A program made the position numbers and the translations under genes. Of a stretch of DNA of 34,195 nucleotides, positions 23,302 through 31,777 are shown piece by piece (within the stretch, counting starts at the first letter, position 1; each line of letters starts with the position of its first letter). The DNA is from a virus. The DNA is taken from positions 1-34,195 of the IMG/VR virus record IMGVR_UViG_3300032224_001133, one strand, 5' to 3'. The notes beneath the pieces are model-generated. The model was not told the DNA's origin. It made no database searches and saw only the letters and a list, made by a program, of their open reading frames with translations.

Positions 23302-26085
23302 ATGTCAAAAGAAAGACCATGGGAAGCAGGTCCATTTGAAAAGTGGGTTGTAGATGAACTTGATTTTAGAAAAAATTCTCTGTCAACAGGAATACAAGGT
23401 CAATTCAAAGGTGATTTGCCACAATATGCTGGTCCTAGAAAAGCATGGACCAGAGTATTTTCAAATGGTATGGTTGAGTATCCAAATGGCAATGCAAATT
23501 TAATTAGTGATAATGATAATGAATGGGGATTGGTATTTGCAAGTGGTGACGGATTTTTTAATAGATATGGAATTGATGGAAAAGCTCCATATGGTGTGTC
23601 CAAACAAATGTATGGATATAACTGTAAGTTACAACCAAAATATATAGAATCTTCCACTAGACCAAATATACCTGATCCTGGTATTATTAGCATTGAAACT
23701 GAAATACAAAAATCTTGGTTTGCAAAAGCAAAAATAAATTGGACATGTCATTCAATTGAACAGTTAAAAGCAATTACTCCATATTTTCTAACTCCACTTC
23801 AAACGGTAATAGTAGAATTTGGATGGAACATATTCAATCAACAATCATTGATTAACTTATCAGATTTCAATCAAATTATAGATATATGGGACAACCATTA
23901 TAACAGATATTCAGAATATGTTCCTAAATCCAAAGGAAACTATGAATTTTTAATTGGTCAAGTTATAAATTTTGAATATACAATTAATGATAATGTTATT
24001 ACTGGAATGACTGAAGTTGCAAGTAGACAACTTCTTTATTCTGGTTTTAGAAAAGATTCACAAGAAAACATTATTAAGGGAAAGATAATTGATAAGGACG
24101 GAAAATTAGATAGTAAAGAAACTGAATTTAGAACAAAATATGAACTTTTAGTAAAGACATTTGTTAATAGCGTGACTGCTACTGACAATCAAGGTAATAG
24201 TGATTCTGGATTAAGTGAAGATTTTGCAAAAATATTAAAATCAAATAATGGTTATGTGGAAAAATATGGTGCTAAATTTGAATATTTACCAGATCATATT
24301 TTTAGCGGTAGAAATAAACAAGTAATTAAGTATAGTGCAGAAAGAGATTTTGATACCAACAATAAAAAAGGGCCAGATTTTACATGGATAACAATGGATT
24401 TATTGGTTGATGTTTTAAATGGAATGAAAAATATTGGTGATGTTAAAGATTATACACAATACTTTTTTGATTTAAATATTGATGATATTACAATTGGTGC
24501 ACATGATAATTTAATATCAACAAAAAAGACAGTATTAATTCCAAATTCTAAGGCACCTAAATTAAACTCAAGATTATCAGCTAGATTGGAAACTGCTGCA
24601 AAAAGTGATGCAAAAAAAGATACACTTTCTTCTGTAGCTAGTGTATCATCAACAGGAGTATCAACAGTATTTGCAGGTATAGCTGGTTCAATAGCCGCAC
24701 CGTTTCTCATTGCCACAGAAGGCGTTCTCCGAGGTGCAACTGCCTTAGGTGTCAACGTTGAGGGAATTTCACCAATTACTGGAGTTACTGAATCTTATAA
24801 AAAATTTTATGACAGTACATATGATCTTATTGGTATTCCAGATGTTCCTACTGCTGTTAATGATAATGGAAAACTAAAAGGTTTTCCTGTATTGGATCAG
24901 AGTTATGATGAATATTCACCAACTGGTAGTTTTTCATTCAAAAAGAATAATAATGTTGGTGCGGATTGTGCATTAGCAAAAACTGCTGGATTTCTTGGCA
25001 CATTACAAAGACAAGATTTAGATTATATACTAAATGAATGGGGAAGACCAAACGGAAAATATAGTAGAAAGCATACTGCTATACCAGCAAGAGACCAAAC
25101 TTTTGGTGGAACAAGAGTACCAGATGATTTAAAACGTGGATATTTAAAAAATATCTATATAAATTTGGAATTTTTAAAAACGTTACTTAATGATCCAAAC
25201 AACAAAAATCTAAAAGAAGTGTATGATGCTATTTGTAAAGAAATAAATGATGCTTGTTGTAATTTTTGGGAATTGACTGTTGTTGATGCTCCTGATGTAA
25301 ATGGAAAATCTACATTAAAAATTGTAGATACAAAAGGTCCGCCAAATAAAAATTATACACATGAAATTTATAAATTTGAGTATATGACAAACAATTCAAT
25401 TATTAAAAAATTGAATTTTACAACTAATTTGTCAAATGCTCAAGCAAATCAAATTATTTTTAAAGCTGGTGCATATGATTATACTACATCAAATCAACCG
25501 CTGGATTATAGTAATTTACGAAACAAAATTAGTAAAAAACCAATGGTTGTATATAATGATAGAATTCTAAAAACAAAATCAACAACTAATCAAACACCTG
25601 ATAAACAAAAGAAGTCAGATTCATCACAATATTATTTTAAAGAGATATTAAAAGACGGAAACAAATACGGTGACGGATATTTGCAAGTTACGTTGTTTAA
25701 AACAGAAACTGCTGCGTTGTTAAGCAATGCTGACGGTACTGATCGAAAAGTAGATGGTAAAATTGATTATGAAACGTATGATATAGTAGATATTGTAATG
25801 CCACATGAAGAACTTGTGGTGAGTATGTTAAATGACGGTGATTTAAAAACAAATACAAACATATATAATGCTCCTTTAAGAAATGTAGAAATTGAAATAA
25901 GTTTGATGGGTATTTCTGGAATCAAGACATTTGAATTTTTCAGAGTTACAAATTTACCACCACCATTTAATGATGATGTAGTAGTATTTCAAGTAACAAA
26001 TGTTACTCATGTTGTTAATGAAAATACATGGGAAACAAGATTAAAAGCACAATTAAGACCTGCTTACAATTTAATGGGTAAATAA
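23302..26085 (+). CDS. Large baseplate hub-like protein
   Basis: A 927-residue structural protein, probably the hub at the centre of the baseplate. Early segments WEAGPFEKWVVDELDFRK and YFLTPLQTVIVEFGW are typical of marine T4-like hub proteins. The C-terminal part (FFRVTNLPPPFNDDVVVFQV, ENTWETRLKAQLRP) resembles the end of gp27/gp5-type hub proteins, where the last strand reads W-E-T. Between residues about 450 and 490 there is a hydrophobic, alanine- and glycine-rich insert (VFAGIAGSIAAPFLIATEGV) whose bases are noticeably richer in G+C than their surroundings. I see no lysozyme catalytic motif as in T4 gp5. Function as hub is inferred from position and these segments. Confidence 0.65.
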   Translation: MSKERPWEAGPFEKWVVDELDFRKNSLSTGIQGQFKGDLPQYAGPRKAWTRVFSNGMVEYPNGNANLISDNDNEWGLVFASGDGFFNRYGIDGKAPYGVSKQMYGYNCKLQPKYIESSTRPNIPDPGIISIETEIQKSWFAKAKINWTCHSIEQLKAITPYFLTPLQTVIVEFGWNIFNQQSLINLSDFNQIIDIWDNHYNRYSEYVPKSKGNYEFLIGQVINFEYTINDNVITGMTEVASRQLLYSGFRKDSQENIIKGKIIDKDGKLDSKETEFRTKYELLVKTFVNSVTATDNQGNSDSGLSEDFAKILKSNNGYVEKYGAKFEYLPDHIFSGRNKQVIKYSAERDFDTNNKKGPDFTWITMDLLVDVLNGMKNIGDVKDYTQYFFDLNIDDITIGAHDNLISTKKTVLIPNSKAPKLNSRLSARLETAAKSDAKKDTLSSVASVSSTGVSTVFAGIAGSIAAPFLIATEGVLRGATALGVNVEGISPITGVTESYKKFYDSTYDLIGIPDVPTAVNDNGKLKGFPVLDQSYDEYSPTGSFSFKKNNNVGADCALAKTAGFLGTLQRQDLDYILNEWGRPNGKYSRKHTAIPARDQTFGGTRVPDDLKRGYLKNIYINLEFLKTLLNDPNNKNLKEVYDAICKEINDACCNFWELTVVDAPDVNGKSTLKIVDTKGPPNKNYTHEIYKFEYMTNNSIIKKLNFTTNLSNAQANQIIFKAGAYDYTTSNQPLDYSNLRNKISKKPMVVYNDRILKTKSTTNQTPDKQKKSDSSQYYFKEILKDGNKYGDGYLQVTLFKTETAALLSNADGTDRKVDGKIDYETYDIVDIVMPHEELVVSMLNDGDLKTNTNIYNAPLRNVEIEISLMGISGIKTFEFFRVTNLPPPFNDDVVVFQVTNVTHVVNENTWETRLKAQLRPAYNLMGK

Positions 26086-26459
26086 TGAAAACATATACAG
26101 ATAATACTAGAGGATTATATTTTGATGTACTACAAGGAGATTATCCTGTATATGTAAAAGCATCTCCTATCACTGATGATTATAACAGAGGTTATATAAA
26201 TAGATATTTTGCAAAAAAAATTAATGACGGAACAATATATGAAGTTTCCGGAGATAGTTATAACACTATCATAAACGGACTATATTCTAAAATTAATTTG
26301 ATATGGAGAATAACAGGATCAAAGACAGATGTTTATCAAAACAAAGTTAAAATATATAGTGGTGTTAAAGAAGATAATCAATCCACAATTAAAAATGCAG
26401 AAAAAGTAATGCCAGGATTATCAGGAGTTTTAAAAAATCCTCTTGAATTTTATAAATAA
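26085..26459 (+). CDS. Conserved-looking small protein of the baseplate operon
   Basis: A 124-residue protein whose start overlaps the stop of the hub-like gene by one base (TAATG), so it is translated with it. It is beta-rich in the first half (GLYFDVLQGDYPVYVKASPI, YINRYFAKKINDGTIYEVS), then has INLIWRITGSK and ends in a short helix (NAEKVMPGLSGVLKNPLEFY). There are no cysteines, membrane segments or catalytic motifs. I do not recognise a named family. Position suggests a minor baseplate component or assembly factor. It ends the tail operon; a promoter lies in the gap behind it. Confidence 0.7.
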   Translation: MKTYTDNTRGLYFDVLQGDYPVYVKASPITDDYNRGYINRYFAKKINDGTIYEVSGDSYNTIINGLYSKINLIWRITGSKTDVYQNKVKIYSGVKEDNQSTIKNAEKVMPGLSGVLKNPLEFYK

Positions 26460-26470
26460 CAAGTATAAAA

Positions 26471-26498
26471 TTGACATCATATACATTGTTGGTATACT
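26471..26498 (+). promoter_or_regulatory. Near-consensus sigma70 promoter for the polymerase-like gene
   Basis: TTGACA (26471-26476, perfect -35) and TATACT (26493-26498) are 16 bases apart. The expected transcription start falls at about 26505, which is the A of the ATG itself, so the message would be leaderless. This is the best promoter match in the window. Confidence 0.6.
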
Positions 26499-26504
26499 TG
26501 CGGT

Positions 26505-27863
26505 ATGGTCATCAAAGACACTAACAGTTACAAAATCTTCTTAAAAGATAATTGGAATAGTGATTTAATCATGGATTGCGTTCAAAATGATGAATGTTTT
26601 CATCCATGTGCAGATGAACCATGTTTATTGATGATTTATGGAATCAAGGACAAACAAACTCATATAATTTCAATTGACCATCCAGATGCAAGGTTCAGTG
26701 TTGATAAAAACACATTAGTATCAGACTTTAATAAACTTAAAGGTAAAAAGTGGATTTATGATAAAAAAAAGTTTATGCATTTGATGCCAATACAGAATTT
26801 GTATGATATTAACATTTTGTTTTTTATTAGTGACGGTAAAATAGATGATTATACTGAATTTGATACAACTGCTCATTCATTTTATAAACACAAGTTTATG
26901 TGTTATAGTGACTTAAATAAGTGTATTCCTGTTGTAAAACACTTGGAGAAATTTGAGAAGATGTATAGTGAAATGCTTAAAAGAGTCCAAAAATTGAAGT
27001 TGGATGATAGTTTTTATAATATCAATAGTACAATCACTGAAAATCTTAGAATTCTTGAACACAATGGATTAAAGGTTGACGTAGAATTGTTTAATAGGCA
27101 TTTTGAGAACAAGACGGTCAAAGATAAGGATGGATTTGTTTATACTCAATATAACCTATATACCGCAACAGGACGACCTAGTAATAGGTTTGGTAACGTT
27201 AACTATAGTGCATTAAACAAAGAAAATGGATGTAGATCATCATTTATTAGCAGATATGGTGATGATGGTATGTTGTTTATGATTGATTATAGTGCCTACC
27301 ACCCTCACATAGTTGCAAAGTTAATCAATTATAACTTACCACAAAATGCTTATGAATATCTTGGAAGATTATATTATGGCAAAGATGACTTGACAGAAGA
27401 TGAAATCAAAGCGTCAAAGAACCTTACATTTCAGTGTATGTATGGTAATATTCCATCTGAATTATTGGAAGTTCCATATTTTAAGAAAATGAGTGATTAT
27501 ATTGCGCATAGATGGTTATTCTTTTGTGAACATGGTTATGTAGAAACGCCAGTTTATAAAAGAAGAATCACAACAAATCATATAAATGAACCAAATCCAA
27601 ACAAATTGTTCAATTATATCTTACAGGCAAGTGAAACTGAATTTGGTATGCAATCATTGGTTAGAGTCAATGAATATTTAGATTCTAACAAAAAACAAAC
27701 AAAAGCTATTTTATACACCTATGACAGTGTTTTATTTGATTGTCATAAAGATGACAAAAGAGACACTTTGATTGAATTAAAACGGTTAATGTCAAACAAT
27801 CAATTTCCTATAAAATGTTATATTGGACGCAATTATAATGAGATGATAATAGCAGATATCTAA
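26505..27863 (+). CDS. Compact divergent family-A DNA polymerase-like protein
   Basis: A 452-residue protein with the palm/fingers motifs of DNA polymerase I. YTATGRPSNRFGNVNYS is the conserved TGR region. Motif A is D261-Y-S-A-Y-H266-P-H, motif B is K305-NLTF309-QCM-Y313-G, and motif C is Y406-D407-S408. Both catalytic aspartates (D261, D407) are present. Against E. coli Pol I, the steric-gate Glu of motif A is replaced by His266, and the H-D-E of motif C is Y-D-S. The first 170 residues could be a degenerate exonuclease-like domain. It is far shorter than Pol I (928) or T7 polymerase (704), so thumb and exonuclease parts are reduced or missing. It lies among virion genes behind its own sigma70 promoter. 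A specialised or accessory polymerase is possible. Confidence 0.75.
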   Translation: MVIKDTNSYKIFLKDNWNSDLIMDCVQNDECFHPCADEPCLLMIYGIKDKQTHIISIDHPDARFSVDKNTLVSDFNKLKGKKWIYDKKKFMHLMPIQNLYDINILFFISDGKIDDYTEFDTTAHSFYKHKFMCYSDLNKCIPVVKHLEKFEKMYSEMLKRVQKLKLDDSFYNINSTITENLRILEHNGLKVDVELFNRHFENKTVKDKDGFVYTQYNLYTATGRPSNRFGNVNYSALNKENGCRSSFISRYGDDGMLFMIDYSAYHPHIVAKLINYNLPQNAYEYLGRLYYGKDDLTEDEIKASKNLTFQCMYGNIPSELLEVPYFKKMSDYIAHRWLFFCEHGYVETPVYKRRITTNHINEPNPNKLFNYILQASETEFGMQSLVRVNEYLDSNKKQTKAILYTYDSVLFDCHKDDKRDTLIELKRLMSNNQFPIKCYIGRNYNEMIIADI

Positions 27864-27891
27864 AAAGATTAGAGTTCTTTTGTTTTTTTAA

Positions 27892-27899
27892 ATATTTAT
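27892..27899 (+). promoter_or_regulatory. TATTTAT motif upstream of the 617-residue unknown gene
   Basis: ATATTTAT ends 5 bases before the ATG at 27905. The preceding T-rich stretch (27880-27890) follows a weak A/T stem that might slow transcription out of the polymerase-like gene. Confidence 0.35.
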
Positions 27900-27904
27900 C
27901 CTAT

Positions 27905-29758
27905 ATGGATAGTATTGAAGAAGCAAAACCAAAAATACCAAAAGCAGCTTTATTACCTTTGCCAAAGGATTTATCAGACTTACTTGATGAAGTAGTTTTA
28001 AACTTTGACAAAATTGATGGACCACTAGACACTAAGATTAAAGAAACATGGCCTTTGTATGTAGTTTTTGGTGACGGTGGTAATTATCATATTGACGCAT
28101 TAAGTAAAGTTCAAAAGTGGATTCAACTGGATCAAAAGATTGGACTTAAAGTAAATGAGATCTCAAAAGATCCTTTATTGAAACTTAGTCTTGAGAAAAA
28201 TGAATTGTATAAAGGTTATTTGGCATACAAAAATTACTATGATTCTATTTCAGGTAGAAATTCTGACACATCATTAGAAGACGTTACTGGAACAAAACCA
28301 ACTGGATTCATCAATAAAGATATAACTAAATTTTATGAAGCATTTGATGTAAGTGATTATAAAAGCAAAGATGAATCAAAAGAAAACACAGGTGATGCTG
28401 TGTTATTGTATGGTTGTTCTCCTGATGACGTTTATTCTGCATTAAAAAACAATAAAGTAGGCAGTACAGGCAAAGAAGAAAGTTTGTGTGTTATTTTGGA
28501 TAACAACAATAAAGAAACTAGCAAGAAGTTTGCAATTGTTTCTTTAAAGGCTGGTAAAGGTAGAGCCGGTAGAGTATTGACATTGTTGAGACCAATGTTG
28601 GGAGATACTTCATCTGCTACTCCAAGAGAAAGAAATCCTCAAGCATTAACCCCTGCGGATTTCCTTCAAATTAATGAATCTTATATTGCTGAGATTTTTC
28701 AAGACATTTATGTTGACAAACAATTGTTGACTGAAGTGGAATTTATGAATGCGTTAAGATCTAGTTTAACAAAACTAGTTACCGCTGTTGGCAAAATTCC
28801 AAAAGCATTAGCTGATACTATTGGTGAATTTGCTGGTAATTTGAAAAAAATAACCAGTAAAGTATTTGGTTCTATTGTATTAGGATTTAAAGATGAAATT
28901 CAATCAATTAAAACAAAGTATTTTACGTTGGTAAATGCTGAAGAAAATTTGAGAAAAGAAATGGAGATAACCAATGAAGGTAAAGATGATCCAATCAAAG
29001 TAACTCATAGTTTTTATATAAATACTGCAGTTTTAGTTAGAGAAGTTAGAAAGATTAATTATGAAAGTTTAATTGGTAGAATAGTACAAAAGTCAAAACA
29101 ATTGGATAACAATAAAATATTTGTAACTGATGTACAAGATATTGATGAATCCACCATAACTAGTATTAAGAACAATATCAATAATATTTGGAATACATAC
29201 TTTGTACCGTTGAAAGATAGTACTTGTGTTATAAAAAAAGTTACATGTGAACCAATAACTTTGATTGATAGAGATGCATTCAAACCAATGATTTATTTCA
29301 ATTCTAATATTCTTGCGTTTGAATTTTTTGAAAAACTATTAGATAAAGTATTGACACAAGGAAGTAGTTTAAGTGATCAAAAGAAGATCAAAGATGAATT
29401 TATAAAAATTTCCTCACAAATATCTGCTGAAGCTATATTTGGTAAGAATGATAGTCTTCCGTTGATTAAATATGACGGTAAAAAAATTCAAAGATTGGGT
29501 AAGAAGAAAGAATATTCAATCAGCAGTATAGTGGAAGAAAAAGGTGGAGATTTTAAAGTTGGTAAAATTGAAATAAAAAAGAGTAAGGATGGAAATTATT
29601 TTATCATCTATTTATATCTTATATTTGAATTACAAATAGTTGATGATGAAGTAGTTCCTTATTATTCATTAGTAGAACTAAGAAATGATAGTAAAAGTAG
29701 TTTTACATTCAAAGCAGAAGTAAATAAAACCGCAATACCACAAGATAAAGTATTTTAA
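27905..29758 (+). CDS. Unrecognised 617-residue protein
   Basis: I do not recognise this protein. It is soluble-looking, charged and mixed alpha/beta. It begins with a Lys/Pro-rich leader (EEAKPKIPKAALLPLPKDLS). Residues about 155-225 form a compact domain (DAVLLYGCSPDDVYSALKNN, then CVILDNNNKETSKKFAIVSL and KAGKGRAGRVLTLLRPM). Residues 255-330 are helical (LTEVEFMNALRSSLTKLVTA), and the last 120 residues are beta-rich. There is no Walker motif, signal peptide or membrane segment. The next gene begins 1 bp after its stop, so at least two unknown genes are expressed together. Lying between a polymerase-like gene and replication genes, it could be an internal virion or DNA-related protein; nothing decides this. 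Confidence 0.7.
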   Translation: MDSIEEAKPKIPKAALLPLPKDLSDLLDEVVLNFDKIDGPLDTKIKETWPLYVVFGDGGNYHIDALSKVQKWIQLDQKIGLKVNEISKDPLLKLSLEKNELYKGYLAYKNYYDSISGRNSDTSLEDVTGTKPTGFINKDITKFYEAFDVSDYKSKDESKENTGDAVLLYGCSPDDVYSALKNNKVGSTGKEESLCVILDNNNKETSKKFAIVSLKAGKGRAGRVLTLLRPMLGDTSSATPRERNPQALTPADFLQINESYIAEIFQDIYVDKQLLTEVEFMNALRSSLTKLVTAVGKIPKALADTIGEFAGNLKKITSKVFGSIVLGFKDEIQSIKTKYFTLVNAEENLRKEMEITNEGKDDPIKVTHSFYINTAVLVREVRKINYESLIGRIVQKSKQLDNNKIFVTDVQDIDESTITSIKNNINNIWNTYFVPLKDSTCVIKKVTCEPITLIDRDAFKPMIYFNSNILAFEFFEKLLDKVLTQGSSLSDQKKIKDEFIKISSQISAEAIFGKNDSLPLIKYDGKKIQRLGKKKEYSISSIVEEKGGDFKVGKIEIKKSKDGNYFIIYLYLIFELQIVDDEVVPYYSLVELRNDSKSSFTFKAEVNKTAIPQDKVF

Positions 29759-29759
29759 T

Positions 29760-30404
29760 ATGAACATTAAGAAATTAATTTTTGAAGCATTAGACAAATC
29801 AAGCACAGACATTTCTATTGAAGATGGTGTTTTTGACATCACTAAACAAGAACACATTGAAATCTTAAGAAGCAATCTGCTAGAAGTAGGCATGTCAGTA
29901 GAAACTGTAACTGATTATCTAAACAATGTTTTAGAAGGAAAATATCCAGCACGTCAAGCATACAACAAAAATGGTATACTTGTAACCTTTCCAACACCAG
30001 AATATAAACAAAAAGCAATTGCAAAGGGAACTCACTTTGATAAAAATCCAAACAAACGTGACGCAAATGTTTTTACAGATGAACCAACAGATGAACCAAC
30101 AGATCAAGAAAAACCAAGCGTAGAACCAGAACAAAAACCAACTCCAGATCAACCAAAATCACCAGAAAAAGTAGATGTTCAACCTGAACAAAAACCAAAG
30201 GATGATGAAGATCCAGACACTAGAACTCCTGAAGAAAAACAAGCTGATGCAGCTAATATTGAAAAAATTTTAAGAACAGAGTATACCCTTGAAGAAGCCA
30301 AATCATATGGTTTTTATCAAAAGAAGAATACATGGTATGACTCTAACGGTAACGTAGTGGGCAAATTGTGGTATGTAGACGGTAAAAAACTAATAATTAA
30401 ATGA
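29760..30404 (+). CDS. Unrecognised acidic, proline-rich 214-residue protein
   Basis: An unrecognised protein with three parts. Residues 1-15 (MNIKKLIFEALDKSS) are an amphipathic helix that resembles, in length and charge, the capsid-targeting tags of T4 internal proteins. Residues 20-95 are a small globular part. Residues about 100-160 are a disordered, acidic Pro/Glu/Lys linker containing a DEPT tandem repeat (30079-30102) and two EQKP motifs. The last 55 residues (EAKSYGFYQKKNTWYDSNGN, WYVDGKKLIIK) form a small beta-rich domain. It starts 1 bp after the 617-residue gene and shares ATGA with the next one. Possible internal virion protein; speculative. Confidence 0.7.
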   Translation: MNIKKLIFEALDKSSTDISIEDGVFDITKQEHIEILRSNLLEVGMSVETVTDYLNNVLEGKYPARQAYNKNGILVTFPTPEYKQKAIAKGTHFDKNPNKRDANVFTDEPTDEPTDQEKPSVEPEQKPTPDQPKSPEKVDVQPEQKPKDDEDPDTRTPEEKQADAANIEKILRTEYTLEEAKSYGFYQKKNTWYDSNGNVVGKLWYVDGKKLIIK

Positions 30405-30787
30405 AAAAACAATTACTTTGCACATTCACTACGTCCAGTGAATATTTAAATTGCGTAGATTTGATAAAACAAAACTACATTATTCTAAATGAAAAAATAT
30501 TTATATTCAGTAATACAAAAAATCCAAAAGAATTGTATCTGACTTATAATGTTGAACTTACAGATGATAAATTCAACAAATTGCCAAATACAATAAGTGT
30601 ACATAGAAAAAAACAAACCAACACAATTTATACATTGAATGCAATGAATAAGTTGATCACAGAAGAAAATAATGGTGTTTTTGACAAAACCTTTCAGTTA
30701 AGTTGGGAACTGTACCAAAACTCAATTATTTTAACTGGAGATGTGTCCGTCAGAATTATTCCTGTCAAAATTTTCAATATTATTTAA
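30401..30787 (+). CDS. Unrecognised 128-residue protein
   Basis: A small protein of unknown function, translationally coupled (ATGA) to the acidic gene upstream. Its pattern is beta-alpha-beta: KKQLLCTFTTSSEYLNCVDL, KIFIFSNTKNPKELYLTYNV, then PNTISVHRKKQTNTIYTLNA followed by MNKLITEENNG, and a final hydrophobic strand (VSVRIIPVKIFNI). The pattern looks like a conserved small protein of T4-like phages near replication genes, but I cannot name it. No catalytic motif is visible. Confidence 0.7.
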   Translation: MKKQLLCTFTTSSEYLNCVDLIKQNYIILNEKIFIFSNTKNPKELYLTYNVELTDDKFNKLPNTISVHRKKQTNTIYTLNAMNKLITEENNGVFDKTFQLSWELYQNSIILTGDVSVRIIPVKIFNII

Positions 30788-30818
30788 TACAAATCATCAA
30801 TTTTTATAGTTTTTATTC

Positions 30819-30826
30819 ATATTTAT
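30819..30826 (+). promoter_or_regulatory. TATTTAT motif upstream of the NUMOD3 endonuclease
   Basis: ATATTTAT overlaps the first candidate ATG (30825). If it is a promoter element, transcription would start after that codon and the ATG at 30846 would be used instead. Confidence 0.35.
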
Positions 30827-30845
30827 GTTTATTGACATTACTAAT

Positions 30846-31754
30846 ATGAATATAGAAATTAACAACAAAATTTATCAATGTTTTTATGATAGGTCTAATG
30901 ATTATCCATATATTATACTAGACAATAAAAGAAAATATTTTAAAAAATGTGATAAATGCAAAATTATTCAGTTATATGGATTAAAACTGGATATGATTCG
31001 TCAGATAAATAAAAAGTCTAAATGTAAATCTTGTAGAGATTATAGCGGAGAAAAAAATCCTATGTATGGAAAGAAACATACATCAGAAATAAAAGAAAAA
31101 ATATCAAAAATTAACACCGGAAGAATATTATCTGATGAACATAAAGAAAAAATAAGCAATAAAATAAAAGGAAAAAATCATCCTATGTATGGAAAGAAAC
31201 ATACAGATGAGTCAAAAAATAAAATAAGAGGTAAACACTTGGGAAAAACAGGTTTAGTTGGAGTTAACCATCCAATGTACGGAAAACATCATAGTATAAA
31301 ATCAAAGTTAAAAATTAGTAAATCATTGAAAGGAAAAATGGTCGGAGATAAAAATCCGTCAAAAAGACAAGATGTAAGAAATAAAATGAGATTAAGCAGA
31401 ATAAATGATTTAAAATCAAAATATGGACAAATTGGGCCTAATTATAACAATAATGCATGTAAATATTTTGACAAAATAAATGAGGAATTTGGATGGAATT
31501 TACAACATGCATTAAATGGCGGAGAATTTTATATCAAAGAACTCGGATATTGGGTTGATGCTTATGATAAAAATAAAAATATTGTTGTTGAATATGATGA
31601 ACCAAAACATTTCAATGTTGACGGTACATTAAAACAAAGAGATATAGACAGAATGATAAATATAATAAATCTATTAAAATGTGAATTTTGGAGATATGAT
31701 GAACGGAACAAAAAATTTCTTAAAATAAGTTTACAAGATTACATTCAGTGGTAA
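30846..31754 (+). CDS. NUMOD3 homing endonuclease with PD-(D/E)xK-like C-terminus
   Basis: Probable free-standing homing endonuclease of 302 residues from this start. After a zinc-binding part (CDKCK, CKSCRD) come three NUMOD3-type DNA-binding repeats, NPMYGKKHT, HPMYGKKHT and HPMYGKHHS, each followed by a KIS-like helix. Near the C-terminus, WVDAYDKNKNIVVEYDEPKH carries an aspartate, then E-Y-D-E-P-K, a PD-(D/E)xK/Vsr-like nuclease core, with QRDIDRM after it. There is no GIY-YIG or HNH motif. An upstream in-frame ATG at 30825 gives seven more residues but overlaps the TATTTAT motif, so 30846 is preferred. The gene stands directly upstream of the gp32 gene, a typical site for mobile endonucleases. 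Confidence 0.8.
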   Translation: MNIEINNKIYQCFYDRSNDYPYIILDNKRKYFKKCDKCKIIQLYGLKLDMIRQINKKSKCKSCRDYSGEKNPMYGKKHTSEIKEKISKINTGRILSDEHKEKISNKIKGKNHPMYGKKHTDESKNKIRGKHLGKTGLVGVNHPMYGKHHSIKSKLKISKSLKGKMVGDKNPSKRQDVRNKMRLSRINDLKSKYGQIGPNYNNNACKYFDKINEEFGWNLQHALNGGEFYIKELGYWVDAYDKNKNIVVEYDEPKHFNVDGTLKQRDIDRMINIINLLKCEFWRYDERNKKFLKISLQDYIQW

Positions 31755-31758
31755 TATG

Positions 31759-31765
31759 TATTTAT
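31759..31765 (+). promoter_or_regulatory. TATTTAT motif upstream of the gp32 gene
   Basis: GTATTTATTG lies 4 bases after the stop of the endonuclease gene and 74 bases before the gp32 start. If active, it would give a leader that contains the hairpin at 31778-31793 and the tandem repeats at 31806-31837. Confidence 0.35.
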
Positions 31766-31777
31766 TGATGGTTAACT

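Noticed and set aside
27864-27890. A weak A/T stem followed by T7 after the polymerase-like gene
   Set aside because: The stem has at most six A/T-rich pairs and a long loop, too unstable to call a terminator.
30825-30845. ATG at 30825 as start of the NUMOD3 endonuclease
   Set aside because: It overlaps the TATTTAT motif and adds only seven residues. It is not excluded, only less likely than 30846.
31022-31320. Repeated MYGKKH units as a structural repeat protein
   Set aside because: They are the known NUMOD3 DNA-binding repeats of phage homing endonucleases.
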